A stretch of DNA of 64,000 nucleotides from Neisseriaceae bacterium TC5R-5 (GCA_020830965.2 JACCFC020000003.1:170404-234403), one strand, 5' to 3'. Numbered from the stretch's first letter, positions 20,274 through 31,038 are shown. A program made the numbers and translations. The notes: generated by a model from the sequence alone, not told the origin.

Positions 20274-20624
20274 TTAATTTATTTGCTCACAATTATTCGA
20301 CATGTCAGTTGGCTTATCAATTCCCTCATAAAACAGACTTGCTGTTCTGCCTTTAGTCCACCATACATAATGATCAGCAACATATTTAACCCCAGAACCG
20401 GCGATCACTGCGGTCAGTAATCTTGGCCGACCTTGTATAGTCAGCAAAGCAAAACTTTGCTCATTTTTAGCATTTAAGTATTTAACCACGAGTTTTTTAC
20501 CGTTATCACAACGATAACTAGATGTTTGCACATTTTTTATCTGAATTTGTGGCAGTTGCAGGGATTGGGCAAATACCGGAGTAATCAATAGCGATAACAG
20601 TAAACATACAATAGATTTATTCAT
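20274..20624 (-). CDS. MliC/PliC-type lysozyme inhibitor, periplasmic
   Basis: A 116-residue secreted protein. The signal peptide MNKSIVCLLLSLLITPVFA lacks a lipobox Cys, so it is likely a free periplasmic (PliC-like) form. The body matches the C-type lysozyme inhibitor family: YRCDNGKKLVVKY near 37-49 and ASG-like AGSGVKYVADHYVWWTKG near 75-93, where the SG-x-x-Y and W-x-K-G motifs insert into the lysozyme active site. Two Cys (about 39 and 113) could form a disulphide. A strong AAGGAAG ribosome site precedes the ATG. Likely role: protection against host or protozoan lysozyme. The GH24 endolysin 4 kb away is not its expected target. Confidence 0.82.
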   Translation of the reverse strand: MNKSIVCLLLSLLITPVFAQSLQLPQIQIKNVQTSSYRCDNGKKLVVKYLNAKNEQSFALLTIQGRPRLLTAVIAGSGVKYVADHYVWWTKGRTASLFYEGIDKPTDMSNNCEQIN

Positions 20625-20747
20625 TTACTTCCTTTAAATGCAGATAACAAAGAGTATCCAGATATAAAGCCCATTGCAGCAAGCGAACTCTTTTAAGCAA
20701 GCAATTGCTGCAAAGGCAATAATAATGCCGGACTAAAAGCCGCTAAA

Positions 20748-22154
20748 TCAGGGATAAACAATACGAAGCAAATTAGTTGATCCTGGCGTGCCAAATGGTA
20801 CACCAGCAATAATCACCATGGGCTTACCCTGTTGTGCCAATCCTAGTTTGGTAGCGCAGAACGTTGTTTTCACCACCATATCTTCCAGATTTTCTGCATC
20901 CGGGCCATGATAAGCCACGACTCCCCATACTAGGGTCAGTTGGCGAGCTGTCTGTAAGCGCGGAGAAATCCCTAAAATCGGTGTTGGGGGGCGCTCGCGA
21001 GCTAAACGCAGACAGCTGGAGCCGGAGGTAGTGAACGCAGCAGAAACCGTAACGGGCAGCATCGAACCTACCGCCCGAACACAGGCACCAATTGCGTCGG
21101 CCTGATTAGGGTGATCTGCCGCACTGTAATCTAAAGCCATCACACGGTGATAATCGGGTGAGCCTTCCACCCGGCGGATAATACGATCCATAATCTCTAC
21201 CGCCGCCAGGGGGAACTCACCGGCGGCGGTTTCTGCTGACAGCATCACGGCGTCGGCCCCTTCATATACCGCCGTGGCCACATCGCTGGCTTCCGCCCGG
21301 GTTGGTGTTGGTGCGGTAATCATCGACTCCAGCATTTGCGTCGCCACAATCACAGGACGACCTAAGTGGCGACACTGATGCACAATACGACGCTGCACCA
21401 CCGGCACATCTTCCGGCGGCAACTCCACCCCTAAATCGCCACGAGCCACCATCACCGCATCAGCCAGCTCAGCAATCGCATCTAACTCATCAACAGCTGA
21501 AGGCTTTTCTATTTTAACGACAATACCTAATTGCTTACCAACCAGCTCACGTAATTCACGCACATCGGCTGCCGTTTGCACAAAGGATAAAGCCAGCCAG
21601 TTGGCGCCTTCTTGCAAGGCAAACTCAGCATCAATTTTGTCTTTGTCAGTAATCGCGGATAAGGGCAAAACCGTTTGTGGCAGATTAAAACCCTTACGAC
21701 TGGATAGCTCACCGCCGACTTCTACGCGTGTGCGAATACGGCGAGCCTCGACCTGTTCCACGTGAAACGCCAGCTTGCCATCATTAACCAAAATACGATG
21801 GCCAGGCTTCAGCGCCGCATAGGCTTCCGGATGCAGCAGACTGGCACGCTCGCTATTCCCATCGACATCATCCAAAACAAAATCGAATACCTGCCCTACT
21901 TTGACATTAACAGGTACAGAAAACTGGCCAATGCGCAGTTTGGGGCCTTGTAAATCCACCAGAATGCCAAGCGGACGATCAATCACTTTCTCCGCAGCAC
22001 GAATGGCGTTTAGCCGAGCGCGATGATCATCATGACTACCATGGCTCATATTAAGACGAAAAACATTTACCCCGGCGCGGGCCAAGGCCAAGATTTGATC
22101 TGGGGAGCTAGATGATGGGCCTAATGTAGCGAGAATTTTAGTATTTCTAAGCAT
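20748..22154 (-). CDS. pyk: Pyruvate kinase
   Basis: A 468-residue glycolytic enzyme that transfers phosphate from phosphoenolpyruvate to ADP. The N-terminal TKILATLGPSS starts the TIM barrel, with RLNMSHGSHDDH (substrate and K+ binding), VDLQGPKLRIG, and the signature VKIEKPSAV whose Lys is catalytic. MVARGDLGVELP supplies metal ligands, and ATQMLESMI and RAEASDVATAVYEGADAVMLSAET complete the barrel. A C-terminal allosteric-type domain follows. Length is typical. AAGGAT precedes the ATG. A parS-like sequence (21754-21769) lies inside the coding region, in the B domain. Confidence 0.97.
   Translation of the reverse strand: MLRNTKILATLGPSSSSPDQILALARAGVNVFRLNMSHGSHDDHRARLNAIRAAEKVIDRPLGILVDLQGPKLRIGQFSVPVNVKVGQVFDFVLDDVDGNSERASLLHPEAYAALKPGHRILVNDGKLAFHVEQVEARRIRTRVEVGGELSSRKGFNLPQTVLPLSAITDKDKIDAEFALQEGANWLALSFVQTAADVRELRELVGKQLGIVVKIEKPSAVDELDAIAELADAVMVARGDLGVELPPEDVPVVQRRIVHQCRHLGRPVIVATQMLESMITAPTPTRAEASDVATAVYEGADAVMLSAETAAGEFPLAAVEIMDRIIRRVEGSPDYHRVMALDYSAADHPNQADAIGACVRAVGSMLPVTVSAAFTTSGSSCLRLARERPPTPILGISPRLQTARQLTLVWGVVAYHGPDAENLEDMVVKTTFCATKLGLAQQGKPMVIIAGVPFGTPGSTNLLRIVYP
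21754..21769 (+). promoter_or_regulatory. parS-like ParB binding site 1
   Basis: TGTTCCACGTGAAACG matches the bacterial parS consensus TGTTNCACGTGAAACA at all but the last base. It is in the pyk coding sequence. All three sites in this window read TGTTYCACGTGAAACG in one orientation. Confidence 0.8.
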
Positions 22155-22481
22155 GGTTATCCTTTATGACCTGAACCGGTGCAGCAAGCATCTATTCTGG
22201 CAAGTGCCTTGTTGAGAAGGCACTTAGCTATTGATGTCCTGCGCTAAAAAGCGACAAACCGATTATTTATGAGCAACAGAGCTTGTTTGAACTATTGGCC
22301 ACCTCTCAACTGCCTATTATTCCATCAGCAATATTGGTGGCTCTATGCTGCCACAATCGACATGTAATAGCACGATTACACGGGTTTCTTGGCCAAACTA
22401 TTTATTTAGCAGACAAGGCATCGGGGAGAGAAAGATCAGAAACAATCTGCAAGGAATGGACAACGAGTTTATTTGCCATCG
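22155..22481. other. Intergenic region upstream of pyk
   Basis: About 330 bp between the pyk start and the stop of the next gene. It holds the pyk leader with its ribosome site. A plus frame (22283-22531, 82 codons) lies mainly here but overlaps the neighbouring gene by 50 bp, has no clear ribosome site and resembles no known family. No repeat or terminator was recognised. Confidence 0.4.
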
Positions 22482-23792
22482 TCAAACAACATCAGAGACA
22501 GCTACAGATGACTGACAACGAGATACCATAATTTTATCAACTCGAGTTTTATCCATATCAACTACTTCAAAGCGGAAACCATGCCAGTCAAAGCAATCGG
22601 TCACACTGGGTATACGTCCCAGTTGATACATCACCACACCACCCAAAGTGTGGATATTGCCACTTTCCTCACCGGGCAATAATTGCTCTAAAGCAAAAAA
22701 CGCCTTGAAATGATCCAGAGAAACCATACCATCCACCAACCAGCTACCGTCATCGCGCAATACAATCGCATTGTTTTCACTGCTGATCATCGGCATATCA
22801 CCAACAATAGCCTCTAAGACATCATTCATCGTCACCAGGCCTTCTAAGTCACCATACTCATCCACAATCAAGGCCAAGTGCTGACAATGTTGCTTGAATT
22901 GTTCCAGCAATTGCATCAGCGAAATAGCGGCAGGCACATACAAGGCGCTAGTCAGCCCCTGTTGCAAATCGGGCTTTTGACCGGTCAGCAACTGATCCAG
23001 CACCACCTTGCTATGCAGCACACCAACCACCTGCTCCATGCCGCCACGACAAACCGGAAAGTGATTAAAAGCATGCTGCTGCAAACGCTGCAGATTCAAC
23101 GCCAGTGGATCATTCAAATCCAAGTACACAATCTCTTTACGTGGCGTCATTACTACCGCCACTTTGCGGCTATCCAGACGAAAAATATTTTCTACTAGCT
23201 CCTGCTCGGTGCGTTCAAACACCCCTTCATCCGCACCTTGCTCCATCAGCACCCGAATTTCTTCTTCGGTAATAGAGGGATCATTATTTTTACGCGCGCC
23301 CAACACACGCAGCAAAGCATCGGTAATACGACTCAGAATATTCACTACTGGATTACTGATTTGAGAAAGCCACCACATCGGGCGTGCCAGCATCATGGCT
23401 ACTGCATCAGGATTAAGCAAAGCCAGTCGCTTGGGGACAAGCTCACCCAATATCAGTGACAACAAGGTGATAAATATCACAATCAAAGTAACAGATAAGG
23501 GTCGGCTATAAGGAGCGACAAGAGGATATTGTTGTAATACTAGGCGCAGCTCTTCGGACAAGGCCGCCTCACCATATACCCCAGACAGAATACTAATCGA
23601 AGTAATGCCAATCTGAATGGTGGAAAGAAAGCGACTGGGATTGGCCGCCAGCTTGAGTGCCGCCTGAGCCCCCCGGTGGCCATTATCCGCATGCTGCTGC
23701 AGCCTTATCTTGCGACAGGAAACAATCGCAATTTCGGCCATAGCAAACAAGCTATTCAATAAAATCAGGCCCAGCAAAATAAGAATAGCCAC
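22482..23792 (-). CDS. CNNM/CorC-type membrane protein with CBS pair (HlyC/CorC family)
   Basis: A 436-residue inner-membrane protein of the CNNM-CBS-CorC family, linked in other bacteria to Mg2+/Co2+ efflux or polyamine tolerance (YtfL/PaeA-like). Order: DUF21/CNNM membrane domain (about 1-190) with hydrophobic helices starting AILILLGLILLNSLFAMAEIA; the conserved acidic loop ITEEEIRVLMEQGADEGVFE; two CBS motifs (about 205-330) including VVMTPRKEIVYLD and LALIVDEYGDLEGLVTMNDVLEAIVGD; and a C-terminal CorC_HlyC domain. The start codon is GTG with a weak ribosome site. Substrate is not determined by the sequence. Confidence 0.9.
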   Translation of the reverse strand: MAILILLGLILLNSLFAMAEIAIVSCRKIRLQQHADNGHRGAQAALKLAANPSRFLSTIQIGITSISILSGVYGEAALSEELRLVLQQYPLVAPYSRPLSVTLIVIFITLLSLILGELVPKRLALLNPDAVAMMLARPMWWLSQISNPVVNILSRITDALLRVLGARKNNDPSITEEEIRVLMEQGADEGVFERTEQELVENIFRLDSRKVAVVMTPRKEIVYLDLNDPLALNLQRLQQHAFNHFPVCRGGMEQVVGVLHSKVVLDQLLTGQKPDLQQGLTSALYVPAAISLMQLLEQFKQHCQHLALIVDEYGDLEGLVTMNDVLEAIVGDMPMISSENNAIVLRDDGSWLVDGMVSLDHFKAFFALEQLLPGEESGNIHTLGGVVMYQLGRIPSVTDCFDWHGFRFEVVDMDKTRVDKIMVSRCQSSVAVSDVV

Positions 23793-23884
23793 TGTTCACA
23801 TAAATGAGTGATGGAGTATTCAGCTTAGGGTAAGTCTGTGGATAGCGGAAGATAAAAACCCGGCTTTGACATCAGCACGCACTA

Positions 23885-24082
23885 TCAAAGTTCTTTTCTA
23901 CCCAAGGCCTCCTCTATTTTTTGATCCGTTTTAAACTGGCTTAACGCATACACAGACCAGATAGCGGCAGGCACCCAGCCAATCAGCGTGATTTGTAGAA
24001 TCAGACAGATCACGCCGGCAATGGGGCGGCCAATTGTAAAGAAGGTAAGCCAAGGTAACAATAGAGAAATAAGTAAGCGCAT
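23885..24082 (-). CDS. Pmp3/YqaE-family small membrane protein
   Basis: A 65-residue protein with two hydrophobic helices (LISLLLPWLTFFTIGRPIAG and VICLILQITLIGWVPAAIWSVYAL) and a charged tail ending in ALGRKEL. This matches the proteolipid Pmp3/YqaE (UPF0057) family, proposed to influence membrane potential and stress tolerance. AGGG lies just upstream of the ATG. It stands alone between the CorC-type gene and ung. Confidence 0.85.
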   Translation of the reverse strand: MRLLISLLLPWLTFFTIGRPIAGVICLILQITLIGWVPAAIWSVYALSQFKTDQKIEEALGRKEL

Positions 24083-24143
24083 AAGAACCCTAACAAATTA
24101 TTTAAGATACAAAAAACATGACTACTCAAACTAGCAAAGCTAT

Positions 24144-24857
24144 CTACGTTTTTATTTTAGTCAAATCCCAGTCAAGTGTAGTGCGGCCCTGCGCCAGTAA
24201 CCAACTATTGGCCTGAGAAAAATGACGACAACCATGAAAACCACGACTAGCGGACAGTGGCGACGGGTGCGCTGCCTTCAAGACAAGATGACGCTGTTGG
24301 TCAATATAGTCTGCCTTGCTATGCGCCCAATTACCCCATAGCAGGAATACACAGCCAGGGTTTTGCAGGTTAACGGCATCAATCAGCGCATCGCTGATTT
24401 TTTGCCAACCCAGCTTGCCATGACTGCCCGCTTGTTCTTGCTCTACCGTCAATACACTATTCAGCAGTAACACCCCTTGCTGCGCCCATGCCGATAAATC
24501 ACCACTAACGGCAACCGGTACCGCTAAATCTGCCGCCAACTCCTTATACATATTGCGCAAACTAGGTGGTATACGCACCCCTGCTGGCACCGAGAACGAC
24601 AAACCCATCGCCTGCCCTGGGCCATGGTAAGGGTCTTGCCCCAGAATCACGACCTTCACCTCAGCCGGTGCAATTCCGCTAAGTGCATTAAAAATCAGCG
24701 GTGACGGAGGGTAAATAACTTTACCCAGCGCTGCCTGCTGACAAAGCACCGCATCAATCGTCAACAACTGTTGCTGGATTACCGCACTCGACAACACACT
24801 TTGCCAAGCCGGATGAACCCTCATCAGGGCCGAAGATAGGTAAGAAAATGTGGACAT
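24144..24857 (-). CDS. ung: Uracil-DNA glycosylase (family 1)
   Basis: Removes uracil from DNA to begin base-excision repair. The catalytic motif GQDPYHGPGQAMGLSFSV carries the water-activating Asp, and HPSPLSASRGFHGC is the minor-groove loop with the active His. Other conserved parts are PPSLRNMYKEL and LLLNSVLTVE. The longest frame begins at 24899, but that ATG sits inside the terminator hairpin of the preceding unit. The start at 24857 (237 residues) is therefore preferred, with 24824 (226 residues) also possible. None has a good ribosome site. Confidence 0.93.
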   Translation of the reverse strand: MSTFSYLSSALMRVHPAWQSVLSSAVIQQQLLTIDAVLCQQAALGKVIYPPSPLIFNALSGIAPAEVKVVILGQDPYHGPGQAMGLSFSVPAGVRIPPSLRNMYKELAADLAVPVAVSGDLSAWAQQGVLLLNSVLTVEQEQAGSHGKLGWQKISDALIDAVNLQNPGCVFLLWGNWAHSKADYIDQQRHLVLKAAHPSPLSASRGFHGCRHFSQANSWLLAQGRTTLDWDLTKIKT

Positions 24858-24883
24858 AAGCTGATTATATTCAGTAGCAATTT

Positions 24884-24918
24884 GATAAAACAAAGCCATT
24901 CCGCAAGGGAATGGCTTA
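24884..24918 (-). terminator. Intrinsic terminator of the pcm-rhodanese unit
   Basis: On the minus strand AAGCCATTCC, a short loop, GGAATGGCTT and then TGTTTT form a classic hairpin with a U-rich tail. It lies 20-45 bp after the rhodanese stop and overlaps the longest possible ung frame. Confidence 0.85.
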
Positions 24919-24937
24919 TGGCCGAGTGGCGTTGATA

Positions 24938-25261
24938 TTAATAACGCGCCATCTGAGGATCTAATATGGCCGCCCAGGCATCAATGCCACCAGCTAGGCT
25001 CTGCACCTGCTCAAAACCGGCATCAATCAAGAAGCGGGCAACATGCGCACTACGTACGCCATGATGGCAAATAGTGATAATTGGTGCATCCGGCAACTCA
25101 CCCATCCGCAAAGGGATAAGATTCATTGGAATATGCACCGAGCCCGGGATCTGCACCAAAGCCACCTCCCACGCTTCACGCACATCAAGCAATACCGGTG
25201 CAGGCAGGGCATTTGCAGCGAGCTGGGCAGACAACTCTTGAACTGTTATTTCCGCAACCAT
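24938..25261 (-). CDS. Single-domain rhodanese-like protein
   Basis: A 107-residue rhodanese fold that can carry persulphide sulphur on an active-site Cys. Visible motifs are the CH2A-like LLDVREAWE, HIPMNLIP and the active loop CHHGVRS, followed by AGFEQVQSLAGGIDAWA. Its start codon overlaps the stop of the upstream methyltransferase (TAATG), so the two are translationally coupled. It is followed by a strong terminator. Length matches GlpE/PspE-like single-domain forms. The sulphur acceptor is unknown. Confidence 0.92.
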   Translation of the reverse strand: MVAEITVQELSAQLAANALPAPVLLDVREAWEVALVQIPGSVHIPMNLIPLRMGELPDAPIITICHHGVRSAHVARFLIDAGFEQVQSLAGGIDAWAAILDPQMARY

Positions 25262-25920
25262 TAAAAAACAAACCGTTCTGGCTCTGCTGCCTCACAATGC
25301 TCTAAACGAGCAATGCAGGTTTCAAACAAACCTATCTCGCTAAAGCTGTTTTCTGTCTCGCGCTTGATCAGTTTACAAGTCATTACCGGCAAATCCCCCA
25401 CCACGATGATCAGACGACCACCTACCGCCAATTGCTGTTTTAACGCATCCGGCACCAGCGCCAAAGAGCCGCCCACCACAATCACATTAAACGGCGCCTG
25501 CTCCGGCAAACCCAGCACACCATTGCCAGTCACCAGACTGACATTTTTAATCCCCGCGCTTTTTAAGTGTTCCGCCGCTTTTTCCTGCTGCTCGGCATCA
25601 ATCTCCACGCTATACACATGACGAGCCAAGCTCGCCAATAAAGCGGTTAAATAAGCGCTACCAGTACCAATTTCCAGCACCTTATCCTGAGCAGTCAACG
25701 CCACCTCTTGCACTAGGCGTGCTTCCAGCTTGGGTTGCAACATTTTGCTGCCGTTTGGTAGCGGTAGCTCAGTATCAACAAACGCTAGGCTACGCTTATC
25801 CACAGCGACAAACTGTTCACGTTTCACGTGAAACAGCAAATCAAGCACTTTAGGGTCCAGCACATCCCAGGGGCGAATCTGTTGCTCAACCATATTGAAA
25901 CGGGCATTTTCAAAATCCAT
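25261..25920 (-). CDS. Protein-L-isoaspartate O-methyltransferase-like protein
   Basis: A 219-residue SAM-dependent methyltransferase of the Pcm family, which repairs isoaspartyl residues in aged proteins. MVEQQIRPWDVLD near the N-terminus, REQFVAVDKRSLAFVDTELPLPNG and KVLEIGTGSAYLTALLA (SAM-binding loop) are typical, followed by VYSVEID and FNVIVVGGS. The start at 25920 is chosen over 25986 because GGAG lies 8 bases upstream of it. It is coupled with the rhodanese gene downstream. Betaproteobacterial relatives of this subgroup are often annotated only as Pcm-like, and the repair role is inferred. A parS-like site and a perfect DnaA box lie in its coding sequence. Confidence 0.87.
   Translation of the reverse strand: MDFENARFNMVEQQIRPWDVLDPKVLDLLFHVKREQFVAVDKRSLAFVDTELPLPNGSKMLQPKLEARLVQEVALTAQDKVLEIGTGSAYLTALLASLARHVYSVEIDAEQQEKAAEHLKSAGIKNVSLVTGNGVLGLPEQAPFNVIVVGGSLALVPDALKQQLAVGGRLIIVVGDLPVMTCKLIKRETENSFSEIGLFETCIARLEHCEAAEPERFVF
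25820..25835 (-). promoter_or_regulatory. parS-like ParB binding site 2
   Basis: The plus strand reads CGTTTCACGTGAAACA; its reverse complement TGTTTCACGTGAAACG matches the parS consensus at 15 of 16 positions. A perfect DnaA box (TTATCCACA, 25796-25804) is 15 bp away. Confidence 0.85.
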
Positions 25921-26032
25921 CAGCTCACTCCGAAAGGCCGGTTGTCTGCAAACCAGCCGTAATGTGATATTCAGACCATATTTCATGACGATAACTTGCG
26001 ATTATCCCATATTTACCTTACCTTCACAGCAT

Positions 26033-28139
<2,107 letters not shown>

Positions 28140-28148
28140 GCTCACAAT

Positions 28149-28177
28149 AAAAATGGCCGCGTATAGCGGCCATTTTT
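28149..28177. terminator. Bidirectional terminator between thiC and the convergent gene
   Basis: AAAATGGCCGC, a GTATA loop and GCGGCCATTTTT form a GC-rich hairpin with A and T tracts on either side. It can serve thiC (+) and the convergent hypothetical gene (-). Confidence 0.88.
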
Positions 28178-28182
28178 ACTAC

Positions 28183-28758
28183 TTAATTCTGCTTGCATCG
28201 GATCAGATTTATAGGATTACTCAATATTTTATCCACAGGCTTAGCAGCCAACAATGCGGTTTTAATGGTAGTAAAATCCATCAGCCGCCCACCTTCCTGC
28301 TGCCAGACATTTGCCTCAGCCCAGGAACCCTGACAGGTTTTGGCATCCCCCTGATACAACACACAACCGTTCTTGGTATTAATAAAAGCACACTGTTCCA
28401 GCGCATTGTAATACTGCTTATCCTTGTCACTGGTTAGCTTATAAGTGACCAATGGCACCGCCACAATATCACTTGCCTGGGCAATCAAATCATCCAGCTC
28501 TAGCGGAGAGTAATAATAAGCGTATAAAAACTTTAAGGTATCAACTATCGCGCCATCCTTACCCTGCAAAAAAACCTTGGTGTCGCTAGTACGCCCGGAC
28601 AACATTTTAGTTGTTTTGCTTTTAATCGGAATCACTTTTAACGACAAATTACCTACCGTTTTTACTTCTGCCTCCGCCGCGTCCTCATCACCATCCGCCC
28701 AGGCAAAAGCCACCACCAACATCATACATAGCGCAATAACAATACGATTACCCTGCAT
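28183..28758 (-). CDS. Secreted protein of unknown function
   Basis: A 191-residue protein with an N-terminal signal peptide (GNRIVIALCMMLVVAFAWA, cleavage near ADG), an acidic stretch (DGDEDAAEAEVK) and four later Cys residues that could form disulphides (CAF, GCVLY, TCQGSW and RCKQN regions). AGAGG lies upstream of the ATG. It resembles no family I can name. It follows the 28.9-30.7 kb gene pair on the same strand with a gap of about 120 bp, so a shared transcript is possible but not shown. Confidence 0.6.
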   Translation of the reverse strand: MQGNRIVIALCMMLVVAFAWADGDEDAAEAEVKTVGNLSLKVIPIKSKTTKMLSGRTSDTKVFLQGKDGAIVDTLKFLYAYYYSPLELDDLIAQASDIVAVPLVTYKLTSDKDKQYYNALEQCAFINTKNGCVLYQGDAKTCQGSWAEANVWQQEGGRLMDFTTIKTALLAAKPVDKILSNPINLIRCKQN

Positions 28759-28880
28759 TATCAGCTTCCTCTTATTATCACAAAATATTACTCATCATTT
28801 CGCCCTGTCTGGCTCAATACTGTTAGCCATAGCAACACTCGCGAGCTCCTGACAGATTACATTAGCAGCAAGTTATAGCA

Positions 28881-29693
28881 TTATTTCCTGACTGGCAGAT
28901 AGTCTTTCATCAACCAGCGCGACAGCCAAAAACTACGCCGTAACTCCTGGATTTGCTCATAATCAGAATTGACAAAGCGACGGCCAGTAACTTTTTCTAC
29001 ATGTCTTAATACATATAAACGGCCTAAACTAGGCCCTAAGTGATAAAAATTGACATAGCTATATAGGAGCACCGCCAAAGGAACGGCAATAAAAACAGCA
29101 TCATTGACATCATTCGTCCATGCTCTGAACAGAGATGGAATCGACATCAAAATACCCATGATTACCCACTTATAATGATTAATTTTTCGATCCAGTTCGG
29201 TTTCTGGTATTTTCGCATGAATAATATAATTATTAATATCAACATAGACTGGCCACTTGCCCTTATAGGGATTTGCCGGGTCATTTTTTTTTAAATCAAG
29301 TGGTTTAACAATCTTGTTTGCAGCCATTAGCAGGCTCATGGAAATTATTAAACAAGCAATTAATACCGTCAGCCATTTCAGCAAACTACTTGCTATCGAC
29401 ATGTGTTCAAATAAAATAACAACGACACAGCTTGTTGGAATAAGCTCTGTTGCTATAACAATAAAAAAATTCCCCCAATACATATAGGTAACATCAAATT
29501 TACTACGATATTGAATATAAAAGGAAACGGGTAAAAACATTATTCCTGCTATCAAACACAACCATAACTTTATCGGAGTAGATAAATTGGTTAATACAAA
29601 AACACCCATCGCAGTAAGAATTACTATGCCTAGGGGCATACTTAATGCAGTAGTTCGTAGCGAGCGTTGCGCAGTTTCTATGTTGTATAGCAT
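28881..29693 (-). CDS. Multi-pass membrane protein, candidate immunity protein
   Basis: A 270-residue protein with at least six hydrophobic segments: SMPLGIVILTAMGVFVL, LWLCLIAGIMFLPVSFYI, FFIVIATELIPTSCVVVILF, WLTVLIACLIISMSLLM, a central soluble part with NPYKGKWPVYVDINNY, WVIMGILMSIPSLF and AVFIAVPLAVLLYSYV. The start at 29693 is one base after the upstream stop and has GAGG upstream; the longer frame from 29744 would overlap the neighbour. The region is clearly more AT-rich than the front of the upstream gene. No family was recognised. Tight coupling to a possible pore-forming protein suggests immunity, which is inference. Confidence 0.6.
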   Translation of the reverse strand: MLYNIETAQRSLRTTALSMPLGIVILTAMGVFVLTNLSTPIKLWLCLIAGIMFLPVSFYIQYRSKFDVTYMYWGNFFIVIATELIPTSCVVVILFEHMSIASSLLKWLTVLIACLIISMSLLMAANKIVKPLDLKKNDPANPYKGKWPVYVDINNYIIHAKIPETELDRKINHYKWVIMGILMSIPSLFRAWTNDVNDAVFIAVPLAVLLYSYVNFYHLGPSLGRLYVLRHVEKVTGRRFVNSDYEQIQELRRSFWLSRWLMKDYLPVRK

Positions 29694-29694
29694 T

Positions 29695-30696
29695 TTAATC
29701 CTCAAGCAATTTTTTTGCTGTTTTCTCAGCCAAATCAGTACCACCCGTCCATCCCCAAATTACTTGAGCAACAAAACCAGCACCGAAACCTATAACAACT
29801 AACGCAGCAGCAGAAACGGAGAAAGGTGCGACTAAAAGACCCACTGCAGCTCCACTAATAGCCCCTACCACATTCCCACTCTGGCTTCTAGCCGACAAAA
29901 TTGAAAAGCGTCGTGCATCAAAATTCAGCTTACCCTGGGTATCTCGGTTAATGCTATCAGCCAAATCCAGCGCGCCGCTGACTGCAAAGCCAATTGCCGC
30001 GCCACCACGATTGATATACAGACCATTAAAGCGCGAGCTGATACGCGCCAGTTTCTGCGTGTCGCTACCCCGGCCCAAGGCGATACTACCGCCACCATAG
30101 GCGTTTGACCGGTAGTTGCTGTTTGGCGTCAATCCGGGGGTAACGGTTTGGATGGGTAGGCCGCTGATGCGCATCCTCGGGCGCGGGCGGCCTTTGCCAC
30201 TGGTATTGGCATTGTAAATGGTGATGTGGCTGTTGATCTTGATGCTTTTATTGAAACCAGCCTCCATTTTGCGCCGCGCAGCCAGTATCGCAGCCTGGGT
30301 TTTTTGGGTATTCGCTTCATGGGCACTCAGCATAACGCTGTTGACGTTGCCGGGTAGGCTGCTGGCGCCAAATAGCACACTTTGGATTTCACGGGATAAT
30401 CGGTCGGTACTGCGTATCTCGCCACTGGCGCCGCCATACAGAAAGTCATACAGCCATAGCGGCAGGCTTTGGGATAACCGTTGGCTGCTTAATTGCTGCA
30501 ATACGGTGTGGGCGAATTCCGGTTCCATCGCCAAGTCTTGGTTCAGGGTGTACTGGCCTAGTTGCCAGGCATCGGCGCGGCACAGCTCTCCCGGAAAGCG
30601 CGGGCAACTGTGGCTGGGTAGGATTTGCCAGTACTGACGCAGCTCTTGTTGCATTTTGTGGCATTGGTAATTGGCTTTTAGCTCAAACACGCTCAT
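29695..30696 (-). CDS. Protein of unknown function with hydrophobic Gly/Ala-rich C-terminus, candidate toxin
   Basis: A 333-residue protein without a signal peptide. The first 150 residues are soluble and contain WLYDFLYGGASGE and AANTQKTQAA-like helices. The middle (about 165-215) is Arg/Gly-rich and basic. The last part has INRGGAAIGFAVSGALDLADS and then a long hydrophobic region (GAISGAAVGLLVAPFSVSAA and ALVVIGFGAGFVAQVIWGW) resembling a helical hairpin of pore-forming toxins, ending in a short charged tail. The 5' part looks much more GC-rich than the 3' part, a mosaic common in polymorphic toxins. No PAAR, VgrG-binding or HNH motif was seen. Function is not established. Confidence 0.55.
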   Translation of the reverse strand: MSVFELKANYQCHKMQQELRQYWQILPSHSCPRFPGELCRADAWQLGQYTLNQDLAMEPEFAHTVLQQLSSQRLSQSLPLWLYDFLYGGASGEIRSTDRLSREIQSVLFGASSLPGNVNSVMLSAHEANTQKTQAAILAARRKMEAGFNKSIKINSHITIYNANTSGKGRPRPRMRISGLPIQTVTPGLTPNSNYRSNAYGGGSIALGRGSDTQKLARISSRFNGLYINRGGAAIGFAVSGALDLADSINRDTQGKLNFDARRFSILSARSQSGNVVGAISGAAVGLLVAPFSVSAAALVVIGFGAGFVAQVIWGWTGGTDLAEKTAKKLLED

Positions 30697-31038
30697 TTTA
30701 CTCTCCGTATTTTTGCAAATAATTGTTTTTGCATAATTCGCACTTAGAGTAGTGGATGTTTGTCATGCTGTGTATCAGTTGTTTCCCAAGTACTACCAGG
30801 AAAATTCCGTGATTCTGCCCTAGCGCTAAGAGCCGCTAACAGAACCGCGCAGAGCCCCTGAGCCAAGGCGTGCCGACGCAGACAGTACAAGTAGACGCAA
30901 CGCTGGATCAGGGGTTTTGTTAGCGGCTCTAAATGGGTAAAGCATTAGCACTAAATGCCTGATTCCCTTATAATTCGCCCCCTGTTTGCTGGCCCTATTG
31001 CTAAGCGAGCGCTTTTATTGGATTTGCCAGGATACGCG
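30697..31038. other. Divergent intergenic region with dispersed repeat
   Basis: About 340 bp between the divergent candidate toxin gene and rlhA. It contains the best-preserved copy of the dispersed inverted-end element (30829-30930). Promoters for both genes should be here but were not resolved. A frame open from 30955 continues into rlhA, but the ribosome site supports the start at 31039. Confidence 0.5.
30829..30930 (-). repeat. Dispersed inverted-end element, long form, copy 3
   Basis: About 102 bp with a perfect 12-bp inverted repeat at its ends: AGAGCCGCTAAC and GTTAGCGGCTCT. The interior has GCCGACGCAGACAGTACAAG and CAACGCTGGATCAGGGG. CTAA lies near both outer ends. This is the most intact copy and defines the termini of the family. 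Confidence 0.9.

Noticed and set aside
15865..20624. Endolysin and lysozyme inhibitor as a toxin-antidote pair
   Set aside because: The inhibitor family targets C-type lysozyme, while the enzyme is GH24; three unrelated genes on mixed strands separate them.
22283..22531. Plus-strand 82-codon frame between pyk and the CorC-type gene
   Set aside because: No ribosome site, overlaps a real gene by 50 bp, no recognisable motif.
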